Of a stretch of 47,930 bases of DNA, positions 43,232 to 47,930 are shown piece after piece. The notes beneath the pieces were generated by a model, which saw nothing but the letters and a program-made list of their open reading frames with translations, did not search any database and was not told the DNA's origin. How positions within the stretch are numbered: position 1 is the stretch's first letter; the number at the start of each line of letters is the position of its first letter. Source of the DNA: Bacteroidales bacterium (lineage in GTDB: Bacteria > Bacteroidota > Bacteroidia > Bacteroidales > UBA932); contig JAFRPH010000025.1 in NCBI GenBank assembly GCA_017429205.1, forward strand, positions 1 to 47,930, read 5' to 3'. A program made the translations under genes and the position numbers.

Positions 43232-45529
43232 ATGAAAAGAATAGTCCTCTTGTGCGCAGCCCTCGCGGCGACCCTCCTTTCTGGTAGCACGGCCCAAGCC
43301 ACCCGTTTCAAGGGCCTCCAGGCCATCGACAAGGAAACCCTCGTGGTGATGTTCCAGGACGGTGACGTCCGCTACCGGGACAACGGAACCGGCCCCAGCG
43401 CCTTCCTCGGGCACACCTTTGTCGACGGGGACGACACCCTCGTGGTGTCCCACCCGCGGCTGGACCCGTCCGCGTCCGGATGGACCGTCACCTCCGAGGA
43501 CGACCCCTCCTTCGGGACCGTCTCCGTCACGCCCTGCCGCAAGTCCAAGCCGATGCACTGGGACCACACCCTCACGGCCGAACTGGACCACTGGCTGTAC
43601 CTCCGCCTCCCCAAGCCGATGAAGGAAGGTTGCAGCTACACGGTCCACATCCCGTCGGCGAGCGGCTCCGACACGGAATCCGCCCAACTCCGGTATTCCC
43701 CCTGGCTCTCCTTCTCCGAGGCCATCCACGTGAACATCCTCGGGTATTCGACGCGGGAGGAACGCAAGGCGGCCGACCTGTACATGTGGCTGGGCGACGG
43801 CGGCGCGCGGGATTACAAGGCTTATGAAGGCAAGTCCGTGTGGCTCCTGAACCTGGACACCCGGAAGGCCGTGAAAGCCGGCGAAGTCAAATTCTGGAAG
43901 CCCGCCACCGACAGCGCGAACGAGGCCGGGCGCAAGAACCTGACCGGCTCCGACGTCTGGAACATCGACTTCACCGGTTCCGAACCCGGCCGCTACTGCC
44001 TGGTCGTGGAGGATGTGGGCCGCAGCATGGAGTTCCAGATCCGGGACGACATCTACTTCCAGCCCTACCGCTACTCCGTCCGCGGCTACTACTATATGCG
44101 TCTCCAGGAGCCCAAGGACCCGGAGCACGTGTGGCCGGTCCCCCGCCAGCCTCAGTTCACGCCCGGCGTGGACCCGGAAGGCTTCGTGGTCTATAAGACG
44201 GACCTCCATCCCTGGCATCCCGACTGGCGGAAACTCCGCGGCGACGTCTGGGACGAGCCGCACTTCAAGCCGCGGGAGGAATCGGCCTTCTGGGCGCACC
44301 GGCTCCCGGGCAATCCGGTCAATCCGAACGTGGTCGGCGGCCATTCCGACGCCTTCGACTGGGACCGCCACCTGGCCCACGTGAGCAACATCTATGACCT
44401 GCTCCTCCCCTACATTCTCACCGGCGGACGGCTCGCGGAAGACGACCTGGGCATCCGGGAAAGCGGCAACGGCATTCCTGACATCGTGGACGAAGCCCGG
44501 AACGAGGTGGACTTCTTCCTCTCCCTCCGCGATGGCGAGGCCTACGCGCAGGGCGTCACGAACCCGGACAAGGACTGGACCGTGATGTTCCAGTCCGGCT
44601 GCACGACGATGGCCGCCTGGGCCAACGCCGCGAACGCCGCGATGCTCGGCGAAGCCTTCCGCATCGGCGGGAACAAGCAGCTGCAGAAGTATTACACGGA
44701 CGAGGCCGTCAAGGCCTTCCGCTTCGCTTCCAAGCAGGAGAATCTCCAGCTGGACGATGTCCAGGGCATCGGGGACGGGTCCATGCGCGGCCGCGACTTC
44801 AAGCAGCTGGCCGCCGCGTACCTGTACAACCTCACCGGCGAGCGGGAATGGGAGGACATCCTGGCGGAAGAGAGCACCGTGAAGGGGCCGGACTCCCCCG
44901 TCATCGGCACCGGTCGCAGCGCCTGGTGGCAAGTCTGGGGCACGGCCGCCTACCTGATGTGCCCGCACGAGCGGCACTATCCGGAACTCTGCGCGAACAT
45001 GGCCCAGAGCGTCATCACCCAGGCCTATAAGAAGAACATGAAGCCGCGGCTCACCCGCCCGTCCCGTCGCAGCGCGGACGATCCCCGCTGGCAGGTGTCC
45101 GAGAACCTGCAGTTGGTGATGCTGGCCCACGCCATCACGCAGGATCCCGCGCAGAAGAAGGAACTGGAGCAGGCGATGTACGACGAAGCCGGCTGGGGCC
45201 TCGGCCGCAACCCGGCGAACATCGTGGAGATGACCGGCCTCGGCGAGCGCCACATCACGGACTGCTACTCCACCGGCCGCAATGACGGCGAACCCGGCAC
45301 CCATCCCGGCCAGACGCCGTTCAACGGCACCGAGACCTGGTCGCCCGGCAACGGTGGCGACGCCCGGATCATCCTGGAGAAGTGCTACCCCGACTGGAAC
45401 ACCGGCGGCTGGCCCCGCCAGGAATCCTTCTTCAACCAGCGCTACTTCTGGGTGAACGGAGAGTTTACCCCGCGGGAAACCATGCGGGGCAAGATGGCCC
45501 TCCTGGGCTATCTGTACGGAATCAGGTAG
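43232..45529 (+). CDS. Glycoside hydrolase family 9 with N-terminal Ig-like domain
   Basis: This 765-residue secreted enzyme (signal MKRIVLLCAALAATLLSGST) is expected to cut beta-1,4-glucans or related chains. A beta-sandwich region (about 25-170) comes first, then the cellulase N-terminal Ig-like domain (AIHVNILGYSTREERKAADL), then the GH9 barrel. The barrel has GGHSDAFDWDRHLAHVSNIY (the D-A-x-D region with base Asp), ESGNGIPDIVDEARNEVDFF, SGCTTMAAWANAANA, WGLGRNPANIVEM, and ESFFNQRYFW with the acid Glu near the end. The changed motif (HSDAFDWD in place of YDAGDYGK) suggests an exo-type or unusual GH9. It is divergent from the DUF1080 operon. Confidence 0.92.
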   Translation: MKRIVLLCAALAATLLSGSTAQATRFKGLQAIDKETLVVMFQDGDVRYRDNGTGPSAFLGHTFVDGDDTLVVSHPRLDPSASGWTVTSEDDPSFGTVSVTPCRKSKPMHWDHTLTAELDHWLYLRLPKPMKEGCSYTVHIPSASGSDTESAQLRYSPWLSFSEAIHVNILGYSTREERKAADLYMWLGDGGARDYKAYEGKSVWLLNLDTRKAVKAGEVKFWKPATDSANEAGRKNLTGSDVWNIDFTGSEPGRYCLVVEDVGRSMEFQIRDDIYFQPYRYSVRGYYYMRLQEPKDPEHVWPVPRQPQFTPGVDPEGFVVYKTDLHPWHPDWRKLRGDVWDEPHFKPREESAFWAHRLPGNPVNPNVVGGHSDAFDWDRHLAHVSNIYDLLLPYILTGGRLAEDDLGIRESGNGIPDIVDEARNEVDFFLSLRDGEAYAQGVTNPDKDWTVMFQSGCTTMAAWANAANAAMLGEAFRIGGNKQLQKYYTDEAVKAFRFASKQENLQLDDVQGIGDGSMRGRDFKQLAAAYLYNLTGEREWEDILAEESTVKGPDSPVIGTGRSAWWQVWGTAAYLMCPHERHYPELCANMAQSVITQAYKKNMKPRLTRPSRRSADDPRWQVSENLQLVMLAHAITQDPAQKKELEQAMYDEAGWGLGRNPANIVEMTGLGERHITDCYSTGRNDGEPGTHPGQTPFNGTETWSPGNGGDARIILEKCYPDWNTGGWPRQESFFNQRYFWVNGEFTPRETMRGKMALLGYLYGIR

Positions 45530-45532
45530 CGG

Positions 45533-46597
45533 TTACAACGCCGGGAGGAGGTGATCCCAGATGAGGTTCAGCTCCTGACCCATATTCTGGATATGCGCCG
45601 TCGTGACCACGACGGCGTCTTTTTCGGGTATGATGATAATGTACTGGCCGTTGGCGCCGTCCGCGCGGAAGGCGTTGTGGCGGCAGCGCCACATCTGGTA
45701 GCCGTAGCCCTGGACCCAGTCGTTGTTCTCGGGCGAGAACCGGGCGTAGGCGGGGTGCGACGGATCGGCCTGGATGGCCTGGAGCATCCGCTCGTTCATC
45801 CCGGCATTGACGCAGGGAACCTGCTTCGCGGACATTTCCTTCACCCAGTCGGCGGGAATCACCTGCCTGCCATTGAATTTGCCCCCGTTCAGGATGCAAA
45901 GGCCCATCCGGGCGAGGTCCTCCGTCTTCAGGTACAGGCCCCAGCCGCCGGTGTTGACGCCGGCCGGGCTCTCCTGCCAGAACGGTTTCTCGATGCCCAG
46001 GGGCTGCCACAGGCGCGTATCCAGGTAATCGACGATCTTCTGGCCCGTCACCTTCTGGACGGCGGCGGAAAGGACGTACGTGCCCAGGCTGTTGTAGCAG
46101 TAGCACGTGCCGGGCTCATACTGCAGCGGCCATTCCATGAAGCCGCGCACCCAGTCGCCGTCCCCGCGGCGGGTGGCGCCGGTCGGGTCGGTTCCGTGGC
46201 CGGAGTTCATCGTCAGGAGATGCCGGATGGTGACCCGCTTCAGGGTGTCCGAGGCATTCTCCGGAACGCTTTCCGGGAACAGGTCCACGATCTTGTCGTC
46301 CAGGTGCAAAAGCCCCTCCGAGATGGCGAAGCCGACAGCCGTGGACGTGAACGTCTTGGACACGGAATTGAGGATGTGCGCCGTGTCGGGGACGAAGAAC
46401 TTTTCCTCGAGCACCTTTCCGTGCTGGAGGACCATCACGCTGTGCAGGTCCTCGGCGCTGTCGGCGACGGCCTGGAGATAGGAGGCGAAAGCTTCATCCA
46501 TTTGCGCGGAAGCCTTGGCGCGCGGAAGCGGGCCGTTTCCGTTTGTGCAGGCGGCCAGGAGAAGGACCGCGGCGAAAAGAAGAGCTGAATGTCTCAT
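45533..46597 (-). CDS. Beta-lactamase-fold serine hydrolase lipoprotein
   Basis: The 354-residue protein has a lipoprotein signal (AVLLLAACTN, lipid Cys17) and the class C beta-lactamase/esterase fold. The SxxK motif is Ser78-Lys81 (ILNSVSKTF), and the YxS-type second motif is at Tyr168 (CYCYNSLGTYV); HLLTMNSGHGTD and GWGLYLKTEDLARMGLCILN are other family marks. Members include esterases and peptidases, and antibiotic hydrolysis cannot be assumed. ATG 46597 starts the signal peptide; a longer frame to 46741 crosses the promoter at 46647. It ends three bases from the convergent GH9 gene. Confidence 0.92.
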   Translation of the reverse strand: MRHSALLFAAVLLLAACTNGNGPLPRAKASAQMDEAFASYLQAVADSAEDLHSVMVLQHGKVLEEKFFVPDTAHILNSVSKTFTSTAVGFAISEGLLHLDDKIVDLFPESVPENASDTLKRVTIRHLLTMNSGHGTDPTGATRRGDGDWVRGFMEWPLQYEPGTCYCYNSLGTYVLSAAVQKVTGQKIVDYLDTRLWQPLGIEKPFWQESPAGVNTGGWGLYLKTEDLARMGLCILNGGKFNGRQVIPADWVKEMSAKQVPCVNAGMNERMLQAIQADPSHPAYARFSPENNDWVQGYGYQMWRCRHNAFRADGANGQYIIIIPEKDAVVVTTAHIQNMGQELNLIWDHLLPAL

Positions 46598-46646
46598 AGG
46601 AGCGGGGTTATAGGGCAAAAACACTGTCATTCTTGCGGTTACGGGA

Positions 46647-46654
46647 CAAAGATA
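46647..46654 (-). promoter_or_regulatory. -7 box of the serine hydrolase gene
   Basis: On the minus strand TATCTTTG lies about 50 bases before ATG 46597. No clear -33 element. Confidence 0.6.
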
Positions 46655-46761
46655 ATCATTGTTCAAATAAAATGTGAACAAAACGGAAAAGTTTTGAACA
46701 AGACGCGCCCACGCAAGAAAATATTTAAACACCACGCGCAATCCCTCTTGCTTTCATTCCG

Positions 46762-46769
46762 TAATTTTG
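46762..46769 (+). promoter_or_regulatory. -7 box of esterase gene 2
   Basis: TAATTTTG fits TAnnTTTG, 40 bases before ATG 46810. The upstream part of this divergent gap is AT-rich; no -33 element recognised. Confidence 0.55.
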
Positions 46770-46809
46770 CATTCGGTGAATAGCCACTAAACCAAATCAT
46801 TTATAACCA

Positions 46810-47930
46810 ATGAAACGTTTAATTTCCTCTCTCGCCCTGTGCCTGGCCATCGCCGGCACGATGAACGCCCAAGAACTGGCCAACTTCAACTTCGGAGGCC
46901 GCCAGCGCCCTGTCATCTCCCCTGAGATCCAGAACGACAGCGTGACCTTCCGCCTGAAGGCCGACTACGCCACCGTCGTGAAGCTCAGCGGGTCCTGGAT
47001 GCCCAACCCTTACGGCGGCACCATCGACATGTTCCGCGGCCCCGGCAACGTCTGGTCCGTGAAGATTCCGCTCCCGGAGCCGGAAATCTACACCTACAAC
47101 TTCGTCGTGGACGGCGTCATGGTGAACGACCCGCAGAACATCTATGTCCAGCGTGACGGCACCCGCTTCCTCCCGATGCTCATCGTCCCTGGCAAGCGCA
47201 CCGAGAACTACAACGAGGCCACCCAGCACGGCACCGTGAGCCATCCCTGGTATCACAGCAACGTCCTCGGCATGGACCGTCGCCTGACGGTGTACACCCC
47301 GTACGGCTACGAGAACAATCCCAAAAAGAAGTATCCGGTCCTCTACCTCCTGCACGGCGCCGGTGGTGACGAGGAAGCCTGGACCTCCATGGGCCGCGCC
47401 GCCCAGATCCTGGACAACCTCATCGAGAAGGGCCTTGCCGAGCCGATGATCGTCGTCATGCCGAACGGCAATGGCAACCAGGCGGCCGCCGGCACTCTCG
47501 GCATCCCTCAGAAGCCGATGCAGAGACGTTTCGACCGCGAGGCCCTCGCCCAGATGCCCGAGGCCGAGCGCAACAAGCTCATGAACGGCTACGTGATCAG
47601 CCTCTGCGAGGAGATCGTCCCGTTCATCGAGAAGAACTTCCGCGCCATCGCGAAGCCCGCTTCCCGCGCCATCGCCGGTCTGTCCATGGGCGGCGGCCAC
47701 ACCATCACCGCCTCCAACCTCTATCCGGAGATGTTCGACTACATCTGCCCCCTGTCCGCCGCCGGTTCCGCCACGCCTGAGCAGGTCGCTACCCTCAAGA
47801 AGGCCGGCGTGAAGCTCTACTTCCTCGCCTGCGGCAACACCGACTTCCTCTTCGAAGGTTCCAAGACCCTGGACAAGACCCTCACCGAGCAGGGCCTCGA
47901 CCACGAGTTCTTCGTCTCCGAGGGCGGTCA
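46810..47930 (+). CDS. Secreted esterase, CBM48-like plus CE1/esterase-D domain (copy 2, partial)
   Basis: This frame stays open to the window edge (373 codons visible). It has a Sec signal (MKRLISSLALCLAIAGTMNA), a CBM48-like early-set domain (about 40-130: VTFRLKADYATVVKLSGSW, IYTYNFVVDGVMVNDPQNIY) and an esterase-D/CE1 domain with YPVLYLLHGAGGDEEAW, IVVMPNGNGNQ and nucleophile Ser292 in AGLSMGGG. The visible end stops in FFVSEGGH, close to the expected catalytic His of the GGHxW type. Compared with the paralogue at 34814 it has a longer lid (AAGTLGIPQKPMQRRFDREA). The 3' end is outside the window. Confidence 0.93.
   Translation, partial: MKRLISSLALCLAIAGTMNAQELANFNFGGRQRPVISPEIQNDSVTFRLKADYATVVKLSGSWMPNPYGGTIDMFRGPGNVWSVKIPLPEPEIYTYNFVVDGVMVNDPQNIYVQRDGTRFLPMLIVPGKRTENYNEATQHGTVSHPWYHSNVLGMDRRLTVYTPYGYENNPKKKYPVLYLLHGAGGDEEAWTSMGRAAQILDNLIEKGLAEPMIVVMPNGNGNQAAAGTLGIPQKPMQRRFDREALAQMPEAERNKLMNGYVISLCEEIVPFIEKNFRAIAKPASRAIAGLSMGGGHTITASNLYPEMFDYICPLSAAGSATPEQVATLKKAGVKLYFLACGNTDFLFEGSKTLDKTLTEQGLDHEFFVSEGG

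Noticed and set aside
45533..46597. Antibiotic-resistance beta-lactamase
   Set aside because: The SxxK fold is shared with many esterases and peptidases; a lipid-anchored protein beside GH9 and esterase genes gives no support for drug hydrolysis.

Overview
The window is chromosomal DNA of a GC-rich member of the Bacteroidales, probably from a gut or rumen habitat; the genus cannot be told from the sequence. The evidence is the Bacteroidetes promoter form TTTG-N19/20-TAnnTTTG in front of many genes, very tight operons with ATGA overlaps, many Bacteroidetes-type secreted lipoproteins and polysaccharide enzymes, and DUF3853 and tyrosine-integrase genes typical of Bacteroidetes integrative elements. 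No rRNA, complete tRNA or CRISPR array was seen.

Layout. Bases 1 to about 3640 are the integrase end of an AT-richer integrated element: a partial HTH-like gene, DUF3853, a DUF1016/YhcG-type nuclease and a tyrosine recombinase. It may end in the 3' part of a tRNA gene followed by a strong terminator. Bases 3.7-7.5 kb hold a repeat-rich patch: a 39-bp direct repeat, a small membrane protein plus XRE regulator pair, an HD hydrolase, and a single-copy HUH (Y1, RAYT-type) transposase flanked by copies of a 132-bp double-hairpin repeat, with a third copy 1.7 kb away. Bases 7.5-12.4 kb encode a GltS glutamate permease, a secreted BPL_N amidotransferase-like protein and a GH3 lipoprotein. Bases 12.4-17.7 kb are a five-gene operon for aryl-pyruvate/arylacetate metabolism (iorA, iorB, aminotransferase, phenylacetate-CoA ligase, ACT protein). 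Bases 17.9-19.3 kb hold a second RAYT-type transposase flanked by imperfect inverted ~153-bp repeats with a different arm sequence. Bases 19.4-25.6 kb carry a lipocalin-like lipoprotein, metH, metF and a beta-helix lipoprotein. Bases 25.6-33.6 kb carry an MMPL/RND exporter, a FakA-like kinase, a FakB/DegV protein, a GNAT-like protein, PlsX, an acyl carrier protein and a convergent LolA-like gene: a fatty-acid activation set. Bases 33.6-47.9 kb are a secreted carbohydrate region: two related esterases, a tetraheme cytochrome fused to a SUMF1 domain, two Gfo/Idh/MocA oxidoreductases, two TIM-barrel proteins, a DUF1080 protein, a GH9 glycosidase and a serine hydrolase.

How the genes work together. 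The two face-to-face operons around the terminator at 39.8 kb contain all enzyme types of the oxidation-dependent glycoside cleavage pathway (C3 oxidation, elimination by DUF1080, hydration by a TIM-barrel protein), all with Tat or lipoprotein signals. The cytochrome-SUMF1 fusion heads one of these operons and could link oxidation to the electron transport chain. GH9, GH3 and the esterases would feed it with glycans.

Most unusual signals. There are two different HUH-transposase/hairpin-repeat pairs in one window. Separately, palindromic repeats lie inside protein genes: three places in metH and one in fakA. One 28-bp repeat occurs in both genes in different reading frames, and another matches an intergenic repeat upstream of the DegV gene. 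This points to small mobile palindromes tolerated within coding sequence.
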